In this document: positions 45,443 to 54,861 of the stretch, one piece after another
How the letters are laid out: every line of letters starts with the position of its first letter
Position numbering within the stretch: the stretch's first letter is position 1
Source of the DNA: Sulfurospirillum diekertiae
GTDB taxonomy: Bacteria; Campylobacterota; Campylobacteria; Campylobacterales; Sulfurospirillaceae
Direction: 5' to 3'
Length of the DNA stretch: 64,000 nucleotides
Assembly (NCBI RefSeq): GCF_011769985.2
Contig: NZ_CP039734.2
Coordinates: 930,001 to 994,000 of the forward strand
Made by a program: the position numbers and the translations under genes
The notes under the pieces: model-generated
Databases searched by the model: none
The model's input: only the letters and a program-made list of their open reading frames with translations
What the model was told of the DNA's origin: nothing

Positions 45443-45850
45443 TTGAAAAAAACAGCAAGTATTGATATTGGGCTGAAGCGTATTGGTGTGGCACTTAGTT
45501 TGGCTGAAGGCATTGTGTCTCCGCAAGAGGCGATACTGCGCAAAAATCGTGACCAAGCCGCACGCGATGTCGATGCTTTTTTAAACGAATGGAGCATTGA
45601 ACTTTTGGTCGTGGGACTTCCCAAAGGTGGCAGTAGCAGTGAAGAGATGGAGCGGCGCATCAAACACTTTGTGAGTTTGTTGGCATTTAGCGGCGAAGTG
45701 GTCTTTCAAGATGAGTACGGCTCAAGCAATGAAGCCAAAGAGATGATGCAAGGCATTACCCGTCAAAAGCGCGATGGCAGAATTGATTCCATGGCGGCAA
45801 AAGTGATTTTAGAACGCTATTTTGATACTCTAAAGGCGCGTCATGGTTGA
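45443..45850 (+). CDS. ruvX: RuvX/YqgF-type nuclease
   Basis: A 135-residue RNase H-fold protein of the YqgF family, essential in many bacteria and involved in pre-16S rRNA processing or Holliday-junction resolution. The first acidic strand is SIDIGLKRIGVALS, then VVGLPKGG, FQDEYGSS and the final DGRIDSMAAKVILERYF. The start is TTG at 45443, with only a weak ribosome binding site; no in-frame ATG is nearby. Copy D of the structured element ends 20 bp upstream, so the leader is heavily structured. It overlaps the next gene by eight bases. Confidence 0.9.
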   Translation: MKKTASIDIGLKRIGVALSLAEGIVSPQEAILRKNRDQAARDVDAFLNEWSIELLVVGLPKGGSSSEEMERRIKHFVSLLAFSGEVVFQDEYGSSNEAKEMMQGITRQKRDGRIDSMAAKVILERYFDTLKARHG

Positions 45851-46451
45851 GCTTGAGGTTGCAGAAATTATCGGAACAGTCGCTTTCGCACTGAGCGGTT
45901 TTTACGTGGCGGTGAAAGAAAAATTGGATCTTTTGGGTATTTTTATCGCTTCATTTCTAACAGCACTCGGTGGTGGACTGGTACGCGATATGTTGGCAAG
46001 CCGCTCTCCTTACACCTTTACCCATCTGATGCCTTCTATTTTAGTAATTGCAGTCATTGGGCTGAGTATTTTGTTTCAATTACATAAAAAAGATGAGATT
46101 GAGAAGACATTTTATTTTATCATTAGCGATACGTTAGGATTGGTTTCATTTTCTATTTCAGGGGCATTGATTGCGTTACAAGTAGAGTTTAACTTCTTTG
46201 GCGTTGTTTTAATGGCACTGATAACAGCCGTAGGCGGAGGTGTCATTCGAGATATTTTACTGAACCGTGTGCCTCTTTTGTTAACCAGTGAATTTTACGG
46301 TACGGTTTCACTTTTGGTGGGAGCGATTTTATTTGTGTTTGCGCAGTTTGATATTAGTGGATATGTGCCTTTGATGGCAGTCTTTGCTTTTGGAGCAGCA
46401 CTTCGATTGTTAGCGTATTACAAACAGTGGAATTTACCCAAAATTGGGTAA
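45843..46451 (+). CDS. TRIC/UPF0126-family membrane protein
   Basis: A 202-residue inner-membrane protein with six or seven transmembrane segments made of two repeats. Each half carries a glycine-rich signature, TALGGGLVRDMLASRSP near 40-56 and TAVGGGVIRDILLNRVP near 125-141. Prokaryotic TRIC proteins form cation or glycine-permeable channels. It overlaps ruvX by eight bases, so it is coupled to it. Confidence 0.9.
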   Translation: MVELEVAEIIGTVAFALSGFYVAVKEKLDLLGIFIASFLTALGGGLVRDMLASRSPYTFTHLMPSILVIAVIGLSILFQLHKKDEIEKTFYFIISDTLGLVSFSISGALIALQVEFNFFGVVLMALITAVGGGVIRDILLNRVPLLLTSEFYGTVSLLVGAILFVFAQFDISGYVPLMAVFAFGAALRLLAYYKQWNLPKIG

Positions 46452-46463
46452 GGTTTTTTTCGC

Positions 46464-46469
46464 TATAAT
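46464..46469 (+). promoter_or_regulatory. -10 box of the argD promoter
   Basis: TATAAT is preceded by a T-rich stretch, the usual form in this phylum, where the -35 box is often replaced by T tracts. The start codon lies 21 bp downstream, so the leader is very short, just holding GAGGAG. Confidence 0.65.
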
Positions 46470-46490
46470 AGTGCTTTTTTAGAGGAGTAC

Positions 46491-47681
46491 ATGATGGATT
46501 TTGAAACAATGGATAAAGAGTATGTGTTGCAAACGTATGCGAGAAACTATGTCAATTTTAAACACGGTATCAACGCAACACTTTTTGATGATAAAGGAAG
46601 AGATTATATCGACTTTACGAGCGGTATTGGTGTGGTGAGTGTGGGGCATGGCAATCAAAGACTTGCGGATGCAATCAGTGATCAAGCACGCAATCTGATA
46701 CATACCTCCAATCTCTATTTGATTGAACCCCAAGCAAAGTTAGCGAAAAAAATCAATGAACTCACAGGCTTTGATGTAGGAGTATTTTTTGGTAACTCAG
46801 GTGCTGAAGCCAATGAAGGCGCCATTAAACTGGCACGTAAATACGGCGAGAAAAAATTTGCCAATAAAAAATTCAAAGTGCTAACCTTGGAACACTCATT
46901 TCATGGTAGAACGATTACGACGGTTAAGGCTACCGGACAAGAAAAATTTCATCAAACGGCTTTTGCGCCGTATCCTGAAGGATTTGCGTATACCAAAGAG
47001 ATCGCGGATCTTTATAACTCTATCGATGATGAGACCGTTGCTGTCATGATAGAACTTGTTCAAGGGGAGGGTGGCGTTAAGGCATTCCCTAAAAAAGAGA
47101 TTCAGGATTTGGCAAAGTTTTTGAAAGAAAAAGAGATTTTGCTCATTATTGACGAAGTCCAAAGTGGTGTTTTTAGAAGTGGCGAGTTCTTAGCAACATC
47201 GCTTTATGAGATCGAGCCAGACATCATCACACTTGCCAAAGGTTTAGCAGGTGGTGTACCTATTGGTGCGGTTATTAGCAAACACAAAGATATCTTTGAA
47301 GCAGGCGATCATGGTAGTACCTTTGGTGGCAATTTCCTCTCAACACGTGCAGGACTAGAAGCATTGGCCATTTTAGAAGAGTACAAGCAAAGTGGTATGC
47401 TGGATGAAGCACTCATCTATTTTGATGGAAAACTAAAAGCGACACAAGCAGCATTCCCCACACTGTTTGAAAGTGTTGAAGGTCTTGGTCTTATGCGTGG
47501 TCTTAAGTGTCCAAGTAGTGATATTTTGGCAAGTATCATCAAAAAAACATTTGAAAATGGCTTATTAGTATTGAAAGCTGGTAAAAATACGTTACGTTTT
47601 TTACCACCACTTACCATCTCGAAAGAGGAGATTGATGAAGGCTTTAAACGCTTAGAGAGTGCGTGTAAAACGCTTTTATAA
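46491..47681 (+). CDS. argD: Acetylornithine/succinyldiaminopimelate-type aminotransferase
   Basis: Class III PLP aminotransferase that makes N-acetylornithine in arginine synthesis and may also act in lysine synthesis. The 396 residues fit ArgD. The PLP lysine is in ITLAKGLAGGVPIGA near 255, after IDEVQSGVFRSG near 222. The start is ATGATG, at 46491 or 46494; GAGGAG fits both. It ends nine bases before the next gene. Confidence 0.93.
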   Translation: MMDFETMDKEYVLQTYARNYVNFKHGINATLFDDKGRDYIDFTSGIGVVSVGHGNQRLADAISDQARNLIHTSNLYLIEPQAKLAKKINELTGFDVGVFFGNSGAEANEGAIKLARKYGEKKFANKKFKVLTLEHSFHGRTITTVKATGQEKFHQTAFAPYPEGFAYTKEIADLYNSIDDETVAVMIELVQGEGGVKAFPKKEIQDLAKFLKEKEILLIIDEVQSGVFRSGEFLATSLYEIEPDIITLAKGLAGGVPIGAVISKHKDIFEAGDHGSTFGGNFLSTRAGLEALAILEEYKQSGMLDEALIYFDGKLKATQAAFPTLFESVEGLGLMRGLKCPSSDILASIIKKTFENGLLVLKAGKNTLRFLPPLTISKEEIDEGFKRLESACKTLL

Positions 47682-47690
47682 AAGAGATAC

Positions 47691-48716
47691 GTGAAATTTA
47701 GCGCTTATATGCAAGAGTGGCTCTATGGTAATGAGGGCTACTACCGCAATGTGCGAACCATCGGAAAAGAGGGTGATTTTTACACCGCTGTGAGTACGAG
47801 TATGTTTTTTGGTGGCTCCATTGCCAAACGACTGATTTCAACCATTGAAAGTGGTTTTTTAACTTCATCTTGCACTGTCGTTGAAATTGGTGCACATAAA
47901 GGCTATCTCCTAGCCGATATGATTCAGTTTATTTATACCCTCAATCCCGAATTGCTCCAAACCCTCACATTTGTCATTGTTGAGCCTTTTTCTGCCAACC
48001 AAGCAATGCAAAAAAACTACTTTGAAGAGGCTTTTGGAGATGCTGTAAAAGTTTTACATGTAAAGCGTTTGGAAGCGTTTACATGTAAAGAAGCATTCTT
48101 TGTGGCGAATGAGATTTTTGACGCTTTTCCCTGTGAATTGATCAAAGAAGATCAGATGCTTTTTATTGAAAAAGACCAAGCTTTTTTTGAGACAATGGAC
48201 AGTGAAACGAAAGCCAAAGCAAAAGAGTATGGTATGAGCAAAGGCGAACTTTGCTTGGAGTATGAGCCTTTTGCAGATGCGATGAACCAGTGTTGTGAAC
48301 GTTTTGAGTTTGTAACCTTTGATTATGGCGATAAAGAAGCACGTGGTGATTTTTCACTACGCGTTTACGCTAACCATCAGGTCTATCCATTTTTTGCACT
48401 CACCGATTTAGTGGAAGAAAAGCTTCGTGAAAAAAGTGATTTTAATGGCTTCTTTGCTAAGGCGGATATTACGTACGATGTCAATTTCAGCCACCTTTTC
48501 TATGCTTTTGAAAAAAATGGCATTCATGTTCATGACTACGCGACACAGATGAAAGCCTTAGTTGATTTTGGTTTGGTGGAGCTTTTAGAACTTTTTGCTC
48601 AAAATGTTTCAGAAAAGCAGTATGAACGGGAAATGAACAAAATTAAAACATTGATTGACCCTTCCTTTATGGGAGAACGATTTAAAATGGCGTGTTTTCG
48701 TAAAGGAGAAGCTTAA
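47691..48716 (+). CDS. MidA/NDUFAF7-like SAM-dependent methyltransferase
   Basis: A 341-residue protein of the MidA family, whose mitochondrial member NDUFAF7 methylates an arginine of complex I. Family marks are FYTAVSTSMFFGGSIAKRL near residues 28-46, VVEIGAHKGYLLADMI near 64 (SAM motif) and ANEIFDAFPCELI near 140. The start is GTG, with AAGAGAT upstream. Two exact 12-mer copies 25 bp apart (48053, 48078) encode LHVK and FTCK in VLHVKRLEAFTCKEA, the only such tandem pair inside a gene here. It overlaps thiS by one base. Confidence 0.88.
   Translation: MKFSAYMQEWLYGNEGYYRNVRTIGKEGDFYTAVSTSMFFGGSIAKRLISTIESGFLTSSCTVVEIGAHKGYLLADMIQFIYTLNPELLQTLTFVIVEPFSANQAMQKNYFEEAFGDAVKVLHVKRLEAFTCKEAFFVANEIFDAFPCELIKEDQMLFIEKDQAFFETMDSETKAKAKEYGMSKGELCLEYEPFADAMNQCCERFEFVTFDYGDKEARGDFSLRVYANHQVYPFFALTDLVEEKLREKSDFNGFFAKADITYDVNFSHLFYAFEKNGIHVHDYATQMKALVDFGLVELLELFAQNVSEKQYEREMNKIKTLIDPSFMGERFKMACFRKGEA
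48053..48064. repeat. TTTACATGTAAA palindrome inside the MidA-like gene (first)
   Basis: Exact copy read as LHVK, 25 bp from the next copy (start to start). Confidence 0.95.
48078..48089. repeat. TTTACATGTAAA palindrome inside the MidA-like gene (second)
   Basis: Exact copy read as FTCK. Together with the copy at 48053, both permitted reading frames occur within 12 codons. Confidence 0.95.
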
Positions 48717-48916
48717 TGCAGTTGATTGTGAATGGTGAAAGAAAAGAGAGCGAAGCAAAGAGCATTAAAGCACTTTTGGATGAACTTGGAATTGAAAGTA
48801 AAGTAATGGCGGCAGCTGTCAATATGAATGTTGTCAAAAAAGAACTCTGGGAGAGTTATGTGCTTGTGGAAAACGATAAAGTCGAGTTTTTACAGTTTGT
48901 AGGTGGCGGCGCTTAG
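48716..48916 (+). CDS. thiS: ThiS/MoaD-like sulfur carrier with an extra C-terminal alanine
   Basis: A 66-residue ubiquitin-fold protein of the ThiS type, which carries thiocarboxylate sulfur for the thiazole ring of thiamin. MQLIVNGERKES and VLVENDKVEFLQFVGGG match the family. ThiS normally ends in Gly-Gly, which is adenylated; this one ends GGGA, so the last residue would have to be removed or the carrier differs. No other thi gene is adjacent. It overlaps the stop codon of the convergent acpS gene. Confidence 0.85.
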   Translation: MQLIVNGERKESEAKSIKALLDELGIESKVMAAAVNMNVVKKELWESYVLVENDKVEFLQFVGGGA

Positions 48917-49287
48917 TGCCAAAGCTGTCGGTTGCTTTTCTTGCCTTCAATCACCACTACAGCAATAGCAAAACCATTGTCATGCGTGATGGAGAGTGAA
49001 AGATCGGTAATCTCATAATCTTCAATTAAATGACGTGAAAGTGTAAACGAGGGTGCATTTTTGGAATCTTTTGAAAGCTTGATGTCAAAGAAACCACATT
49101 TTTCGCTAATACCAATACCTAAAGCTTTAGAAACGGCTTCTTTTGCCGCATAAAACCCAGCAATCGTGGTATCACTGTTAGCTAAAGCAATTTCTTCAGG
49201 AGTTAAAAATTTAGCGAACGCCTTGTCACCAAAGCGCTCTTTGAGTTTGGTTATTCGCTCAATCTCAACAATATCGATGCCGATCAT
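48913..49287 (-). CDS. acpS: Holo-[acyl-carrier-protein] synthase
   Basis: Transfers phosphopantetheine from CoA to acyl-carrier protein. The 124 residues have the Mg-binding MIGIDIVEIERI at the start and FYAAKEAVSKALG near 45-57. It overlaps fliL by four bases, and its stop overlaps that of thiS. Confidence 0.95.
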   Translation of the reverse strand: MIGIDIVEIERITKLKERFGDKAFAKFLTPEEIALANSDTTIAGFYAAKEAVSKALGIGISEKCGFFDIKLSKDSKNAPSFTLSRHLIEDYEITDLSLSITHDNGFAIAVVVIEGKKSNRQLWH

Positions 49288-49823
49288 TGAACCACAAAAT
49301 CTGTAAAGTAGATATTTTTGACTTGTCCATCAGAGAGATTTTCATTGATTTTATCAAGGACTTCATCTTTGAGTTTATCTTTTCCCTTCAATGTGCTAAT
49401 CTCTTCAAATGTTTTAGAAGAAAATGTGCGGATGATAATATCACGAATCAAAGATTTTTTATGGTCCATCTCAGGTTGTAATTTTGGATCGCTAAGCTCC
49501 AAATCAATGGAAACTTTTAAAAAGCGATTGCCACTTTCGCTGAGTAAGTTAACAATGAACTGTGCCATCGGGTACATGGGACCAATGGCTAAATGATCAG
49601 TTGATTTTTTACTGGTAGTTTTTTTCTTCTCTGTTTTGACATCTTGTTGCGAGGTTGTTGTTGCAGCGGCTTCTTCATGGCTACTGCCTAAAAGCAAAAA
49701 AGCTGCAGCGCCTCCACCAATGAGAATTACTACTAATAAGACAATGACAATGATCAGAACCATATTGCCTTTTGGTTTTTTTTCAACAGTAACATCGCCA
49801 TCTTCGGGTTTTTTGCCAGCCAT
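49284..49823 (-). CDS. fliL: Flagellar basal body-associated protein FliL
   Basis: A 179-residue inner-membrane protein that supports the flagellar stator. One transmembrane segment (about 20-44) follows a charged cytoplasmic N-terminus. A linker of Thr, Ser and Lys leads to the periplasmic domain (LAIGPMYPMAQFIVNLLSESG onward) and the C-terminal conserved VKNIYFTDFVVQ. An exact 12-mer (49837) lies in its leader. Confidence 0.93.
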   Translation of the reverse strand: MAGKKPEDGDVTVEKKPKGNMVLIIVIVLLVVILIGGGAAAFLLLGSSHEEAAATTTSQQDVKTEKKKTTSKKSTDHLAIGPMYPMAQFIVNLLSESGNRFLKVSIDLELSDPKLQPEMDHKKSLIRDIIIRTFSSKTFEEISTLKGKDKLKDEVLDKINENLSDGQVKNIYFTDFVVQ

Positions 49824-49836
49824 TCTTCTATCCTTT

Positions 49837-49848
49837 TTTACATGTAAA
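49837..49848. repeat. TTTACATGTAAA palindrome between radA and fliL
   Basis: Exact copy 13 bases before the fliL start codon on the minus strand. Confidence 0.95.
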
Positions 49849-49886
49849 ACACAATTTACTATATATCGTGTTATTTCGTAAAAAAT

Positions 49887-51242
49887 TTACATCCATTCGA
49901 TTAATTTCGAAACTTCATCAATATTATAACACTTGATCCCCTCAATCTTCTCTAATGGGAGAGAAGGAACGACCGCTTTTTCAAACTGTTGAGATTTTGC
50001 TTCTTTAAGCCTAAGATCAAGGTTAAAGATATCTCTGACATCACCAATTAAAGAGACTTCGCCGATAAAAATGGTATCTTTGCTAATAGGTCGGTTGCGG
50101 TAGGAACTAATGATCGCTGCAATAATGGCAAGATCAGCCGATGTTTCACTAATTTTAATCCCTCCAGCGATGTTAATATAGACATCGTACTGATTAAAGG
50201 GGAGGTCAAGTTTACGCTCCAAAAGGGCGAGAAGCATTGTAAGGCGGTTGAGTTCATACCCTGTTGCGCTGCGCTTGGGGTTGGGGTAACCGCTATCGCT
50301 TACCAGTGCTTGCACTTCTAACACGATAGGACGGCTTCCTTCCATTAAGACAGTGATGGCGGAACCTGCTTGTGCTTTTCCCCTTGTAAAAAACTTTTTG
50401 GAGATATCTTTAGCACTAACAAGTCCTACTTTAGTCATCTCAAAGATGCCTACTTCACTGGTTGTTCCAAAACGATTTTTAAAACCGCGAAGCAGACGAA
50501 GTTCACGTGAAGAGTCGCCCTCAAAATAAAGTACCGTATCAACCATGTGTTCTAACACACGTGGGCCTGCAATCGAGCCTTCTTTCGTAATGTGACCGAT
50601 GATAAAAATAGCGATATTCTTATCTTTTCCATAACGCATCAGTTCAAACGTGATCTCACGAACTTGAGAGACACTTCCTGGTGCTGAAGCTACTTTTTCG
50701 CTGTAAATCGTTTGAATAGAGTCAATAATCAAAACTTCAAAAGAGTGTGTATCGAGCTCTTTAAAAATCGTATCGAGTCTAATTTCAGAAAGAAGGTAAA
50801 GATTGGGATAGTTGCTGTCTACTCGGTTTGCACGCAGTTTGATCTGGCTTGAAGACTCTTCTCCGCTTACGTAGAGAACTTTTTTTCCCTCTTTTGCAAG
50901 GTTGCCTGCAATTTTAAGAAGCAGGGTTGATTTTCCAACACCGGGGCTTCCGCCAATAAGTGTTAAACTTCCTTGAACGATACCACCGCCTAGTACCAAA
51001 TCCAGTTCTTTGTCTCCTGAACTGTAACGCTCAACTTGTTCAAAGCTGACTTCAGTGATGGGAATAGCGTTACTTTGGGAATGGGTTGCTGGTTTGGAAT
51101 TGATCTCTTTGAGCACTTCAATTTGTTTATCACTCAGCTCAATATATTCATCCCACGCACCACAATTAGGGCATTTTCCAAGCCATTTAGCACTTTGGTG
51201 TCCGCATGCTTGGCATTCAAATAGAATCTGTTTTTTAGCCAT
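49887..51242 (-). CDS. radA: DNA repair protein RadA (Sms)
   Basis: RecA-like ATPase and helicase that helps branch migration during recombination and transformation. The 451 residues start with a zinc finger (CQACG at 10-14, CPNCG at 24-28), then Walker [15 protein letters not shown] near 92-105, the RadA-specific [10 protein letters not shown] near 252, and a Lon-like C-terminal domain ([10 protein letters not shown] onward). It overlaps ftsY by eight bases. Confidence 0.97.
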   Translation of the reverse strand: MAKKQILFECQACGHQSAKWLGKCPNCGAWDEYIELSDKQIEVLKEINSKPATHSQSNAIPITEVSFEQVERYSSGDKELDLVLGGGIVQGSLTLIGGSPGVGKSTLLLKIAGNLAKEGKKVLYVSGEESSSQIKLRANRVDSNYPNLYLLSEIRLDTIFKELDTHSFEVLIIDSIQTIYSEKVASAPGSVSQVREITFELMRYGKDKNIAIFIIGHITKEGSIAGPRVLEHMVDTVLYFEGDSSRELRLLRGFKNRFGTTSEVGIFEMTKVGLVSAKDISKKFFTRGKAQAGSAITVLMEGSRPIVLEVQALVSDSGYPNPKRSATGYELNRLTMLLALLERKLDLPFNQYDVYINIAGGIKISETSADLAIIAAIISSYRNRPISKDTIFIGEVSLIGDVRDIFNLDLRLKEAKSQQFEKAVVPSLPLEKIEGIKCYNIDEVSKLIEWM

Positions 51243-52122
51243 TGGTATTGGTGAAAATAGAGTCTAAAATGGTATCAATATAATCATCCGCATTAAAAGG
51301 AATCAGATCATCTTTCCCCTCACCCACACCTACGTAGATGATAGGAAGCTCTAATGCTTTTGCAATGCCAAAGAGTGAACCACCTTTTGCAGTTCCATCA
51401 AGTTTGGTAATAATGATAGCATCAATACGAATCATTTCATGAAAGGCTTTTGCTTGGTTAATAGCAGAGCTACCTTGTGTTCCATCTAAAATAAGAATTT
51501 TACGGTGTGGTGCACCCGTAAGCGCTTTATCGCAGATACGAACAATTTTTTTCAGCTCATTGGCGAGATTGACTTGGTTGTGCAGACGACCTGCGGTGTC
51601 GATGATGACATGATCAAGTTTTCTTGCCACGGCAGAACTGATAGTGTCATAGGCTACAGCGGAAGGATCATGCCCTTGTTGTGTGTAAATGATACCTACA
51701 TCAATCTTCTCAGCCCAGCTTTTGAGTTGTTCAATCGCAGCGGCTCTAAAGGTGTCAGCTGCGCCTAAAAGTACACTTTGGTTCTCTTTTTTATAGTTAT
51801 GAGCTAGTTTGGCAATGGTTGTGGTTTTGCCTGCTCCGTTAACACCAATGATGAGCTCAACAAAAGGCTTTTGCAAAGTTTTAACAGAAGAAGTGGTGTC
51901 ATACTTAAAATAGGCTTTGAGTACACGCTTGACATCTTCACGTGCGATGGTTTGGGCGGGAGGAAGATAGTAAATAATTTCTTCAACCAATTCATAAGGA
52001 ATATCCGACTCAATTAATATCTCTTCTAAAAGCGTTTTGTCAATTTTCTCAACTTTTTCAGGCAATATTTCTTTGATGGTTCCGAGTGTTTTAGCAAGCC
52101 CTTTTTTAATAAAGCTAAACAT
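51235..52122 (-). CDS. ftsY: Signal recognition particle receptor FtsY
   Basis: Membrane receptor GTPase for SRP-guided protein insertion. The 295 residues lack the long acidic N-terminal region of E. coli FtsY, as is usual in this phylum. The N domain covers about 1-85, followed by the G domain with [16 protein letters not shown] near 93, [21 protein letters not shown] and [10 protein letters not shown]. It overlaps radA by eight bases and the thioredoxin gene by one. Confidence 0.96.
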   Translation of the reverse strand: MFSFIKKGLAKTLGTIKEILPEKVEKIDKTLLEEILIESDIPYELVEEIIYYLPPAQTIAREDVKRVLKAYFKYDTTSSVKTLQKPFVELIIGVNGAGKTTTIAKLAHNYKKENQSVLLGAADTFRAAAIEQLKSWAEKIDVGIIYTQQGHDPSAVAYDTISSAVARKLDHVIIDTAGRLHNQVNLANELKKIVRICDKALTGAPHRKILILDGTQGSSAINQAKAFHEMIRIDAIIITKLDGTAKGGSLFGIAKALELPIIYVGVGEGKDDLIPFNADDYIDTILDSIFTNTNG

Positions 52123-52670
52123 TAAAGTACTTTTTTGATATCAGCGTCAATCATCTCTTCAGGAATAGCTCCTACATAATGCGTAGAGTATTTGCCTTCT
52201 TTGTCATACAAAAACATCAGTGGAATATTTTTGACACCACCTACACTTTGTGCTAATTTGAAGTTTTCAAGTCCGTTGGTAATAATGTAATGAATATTGT
52301 TATATTTCATAAAATTGCTGATCTCTTCATTGGATTTATTTTCTTCTAAAAGAACACTAATGATGACAAAATTATCTTTATATTTTTCTTGTAGGTTGTT
52401 AAGGTGAGGAATTTCAGCTTTGCAAGGAGGACACCACGTTGCAAAAAAGTTGACTAAAACAACTTTGTTTTCATAGCCTGAAAAGCTAAAGCCTTTTTCA
52501 AGTGGTGTAACAACAATCTCTTTTCCTGAAACATCTTGAAGAATAATTTTTTCATTTTTAACCTCTTCTTGCACTTTTTCAGACTTTGCTTCGGTTTTTT
52601 TCTTATCAGAAGAACAGCCATTAAAAAAGAGCATTGAGGACGCGATAAACAGAGCAAACCAAAACTTCAT
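52122..52670 (-). CDS. TlpA-like thioredoxin lipoprotein
   Basis: A 182-residue membrane-anchored thioredoxin-fold protein. The lipobox FFNGC gives a lipidated Cys19, followed by a Lys/Glu-rich linker and the TlpA/ResA domain with [16 protein letters not shown] near 74-89. It likely reduces or forms disulfides in the periplasm, for instance in cytochrome c maturation. It overlaps ftsY by one base and heads the thioredoxin-ftsY-radA unit, an order I recall from Campylobacter. Confidence 0.92.
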   Translation of the reverse strand: MKFWFALFIASSMLFFNGCSSDKKKTEAKSEKVQEEVKNEKIILQDVSGKEIVVTPLEKGFSFSGYENKVVLVNFFATWCPPCKAEIPHLNNLQEKYKDNFVIISVLLEENKSNEEISNFMKYNNIHYIITNGLENFKLAQSVGGVKNIPLMFLYDKEGKYSTHYVGAIPEEMIDADIKKVL

Positions 52671-52734
52671 TCATATCCTTTTTTTATATTATAAAGGATA
52701 TTATTGTAGTCAAACAAGCCTTAAAGTGACAACA

Positions 52735-53394
52735 ATGCAAAAAATTAAGTTTGAAACAAAATCAGAATTTCGCGCTTATGCCAAAGCAAAACTCTGCGCA
52801 GTTCGCAATAGTTATAAGCGTGATAAAATAGTGGAAAAAAATATTTTGAGCCTCTTTAGTCACCTTAAAATTCGCTCTGTTTTACTCTATGCCCCACTGC
52901 CGATTGAGTCCAATATAAACGGCGTTATCGCTACATGTAGACGAAGAAAATATAAGGTCTATGTTCCGTTTATGGAAGGCGTCAGTTTCAAGATGGTAAA
53001 ATGGAGATTGCCTTTAAGTAGAAAAAAATTTAACATTGAAGAGCCTAAAAACTCTTTTGCTGTTAAACCAAAAATTGATTTTGCGATAGTGCCCGTCATA
53101 GGGGTTGATGGGGCATTCAAAAGAATTGGTTTTGGAAAAGGGATGTATGATCGATTTTTTGAGTCTCTTGTACCAAAACCTCCAATAGCATTTGTTCAAA
53201 AGGAGTTTTGTATGACGCAAAGCCTTTTATCAGAAGAACATGATATTGCAGCAGATATTTATTTAACCCCTTATCAAACTATTATCAAAAGAGGGAAAAA
53301 TGGTCTTAGAGTCATTAGCGGTCGGCGGAGCTGCCGTAGTAAGCGGCGTTGCAGGATTTTTCATCGCAAAAAAGATGGAAGCAGCAAATTATGA
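52735..53394 (+). CDS. 5-formyltetrahydrofolate cyclo-ligase
   Basis: Converts 5-formyl-THF to 5,10-methenyl-THF with ATP. The core has KSEFRAYAKAKL at the N-terminus, VLLYAPLPIESNI, and the signature RIGFGKGMYDRFF near residue 132. The start is the ATG at 52735 or a GTG at 52726; neither has a strong ribosome binding site. The reading frame runs 95 bases into rny, giving a tail rich in Arg and Lys (GRRSCRSKRRCRIFHRKK) that is not part of the usual fold. Divergent from the thioredoxin gene. Confidence 0.88.
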   Translation: MQKIKFETKSEFRAYAKAKLCAVRNSYKRDKIVEKNILSLFSHLKIRSVLLYAPLPIESNINGVIATCRRRKYKVYVPFMEGVSFKMVKWRLPLSRKKFNIEEPKNSFAVKPKIDFAIVPVIGVDGAFKRIGFGKGMYDRFFESLVPKPPIAFVQKEFCMTQSLLSEEHDIAADIYLTPYQTIIKRGKNGLRVISGRRSCRSKRRCRIFHRKKDGSSKL

Positions 53395-54856
53395 GATACA
53401 TGTTGCCCAAGCAAGGACTAAAGCGAAAGCAATTGAACACGAAGCGGAGTTAATCCTTAGTAGTAGCAATATTAAAGTGAAAGAAGCCGAATTAGAGGCT
53501 AAACGCAAGTACGAAGACCGAACGATTACGCTTAAAAAAGAACACTCTGAAAAGATGCTTGATCTTGAGAAAAAAGAGCGTAGTTATAAAGATGAATTCA
53601 AAAAAATCACAAAAGAACGTGAAGATTTACAACTTTTACAAGCCAATGCAAACTCTTTATTTGAAGAGGGAAATCAACTAAAAGAAGAGTATAACGTTAA
53701 AGTCAATGAAGCACTTGTGGTATTGGAACGCTCATCTGGTTTGACTCAAAATGAAGCCAAAGAGATTGTTTTAGCCAAAGTTGAAGAGCAGTCTCGCGCT
53801 GAGATCGCCCATACCGTAAGACGCCTTGAAGAAGAAGCCAAACAAGATATTAAACGTCGCGTGAACTATATTTTAGCGCAAGCAACAACCCGTTTTGCAG
53901 GCGAGTTTGCGGCGGAACGTTTGATTAATGTTGTCAACATTAAAGATGACGAACTCAAAGGTCGTATTATTGGTAAAGAAGGTCGCAATATCAAAACCCT
54001 TGAGATGCTTTTAGGCGTGGATATTATCATTGATGATACGCCTAATGCGATTATCTTAAGCAGTTTTAACCTCTATCGTCGTGCCATCGCTACCAAAGTT
54101 ATCGAGCTTTTAGTCCAAGATGGCAGAATTCAGCCTGCACGTATTGAAGGTATTTATGAAAAAGTCAAAGATGAATTTGATCAAAGTCTAACGGAAGAGG
54201 GCGAGAATATCGTTATCGACCTTGGCTTGACCAAAGTACATCCAGAGCTTGTGAAACTCATTGGTCGCCTTAAATTTAGAGCCAGTTACGGTCAAAATGC
54301 CCTTGGTCACTCGCTTGAAGTGGCACACTTGGCTGGTATTATCGCGGCTGAAACAGGTGGCGATGTCCTTCTCGCACGTCGTGCAGGCATACTCCATGAT
54401 ATCGGTAAAGCCTTAACCCATGAAACCGCAGGGAGTCATGTCGATTTGGGTGCAGAGATTTGCCGTCGTTATAAAGAGCATGATGTGGTCATCAATGCGA
54501 TTTTCGCGCACCATGGACATGAAGAACCAACGTCCGTTGAATCAGCGGCAGTCTGTGCAGCCGATACCCTTTCCGCTGCACGACCAGGGGCAAGACGAGA
54601 AGTGCTTGAAAGCTTCTTAAAGCGTGTCCAAGATATTGAAGATATCGCTAAAAATAAACCAGGAATCAAACAAGTGTATGCGATTAATGCGGGTCGTGAA
54701 ATTCGTGTTATTGCCAATGCTAAACTGATTAATGATGATGAAGCTGTATTGCTTGCAAAAGAGATTGCGCAAGAGATTGAGAGCAAAGTTCAATATCCTG
54801 GTGAGATTAAAGTTAACGTCATTCGAGAAATTCGCGCTATTGATTTCGCGCGCTAA
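53300..54856 (+). CDS. rny: Ribonuclease Y
   Basis: Membrane-anchored endoribonuclease that starts bulk mRNA decay. The 518 residues have an N-terminal transmembrane helix (about 5-24), a long coiled coil (about 28-190), a KH domain with GRIIGKEGRNIKTLEMLLG near 213, and an HD domain with GILHDIGKALTHE near 362. GAGGGAAAA precedes the ATG, which lies inside the cycloligase gene in the +1 frame. A perfect 13-bp hairpin made of two 12-mer copies follows the stop codon. Confidence 0.97.
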   Translation: MVLESLAVGGAAVVSGVAGFFIAKKMEAANYEIHVAQARTKAKAIEHEAELILSSSNIKVKEAELEAKRKYEDRTITLKKEHSEKMLDLEKKERSYKDEFKKITKEREDLQLLQANANSLFEEGNQLKEEYNVKVNEALVVLERSSGLTQNEAKEIVLAKVEEQSRAEIAHTVRRLEEEAKQDIKRRVNYILAQATTRFAGEFAAERLINVVNIKDDELKGRIIGKEGRNIKTLEMLLGVDIIIDDTPNAIILSSFNLYRRAIATKVIELLVQDGRIQPARIEGIYEKVKDEFDQSLTEEGENIVIDLGLTKVHPELVKLIGRLKFRASYGQNALGHSLEVAHLAGIIAAETGGDVLLARRAGILHDIGKALTHETAGSHVDLGAEICRRYKEHDVVINAIFAHHGHEEPTSVESAAVCAADTLSAARPGARREVLESFLKRVQDIEDIAKNKPGIKQVYAINAGREIRVIANAKLINDDEAVLLAKEIAQEIESKVQYPGEIKVNVIREIRAIDFAR

Positions 54857-54861
54857 AAGCT

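Noticed and set aside
52925-52945. CTACATGTAG near 52930 as another copy of the 12-mer
   Set aside because: It is a palindrome with the same centre but both flanks differ, so I did not count it; the same applies to ACATGT near 17042, 41125 and 53400.
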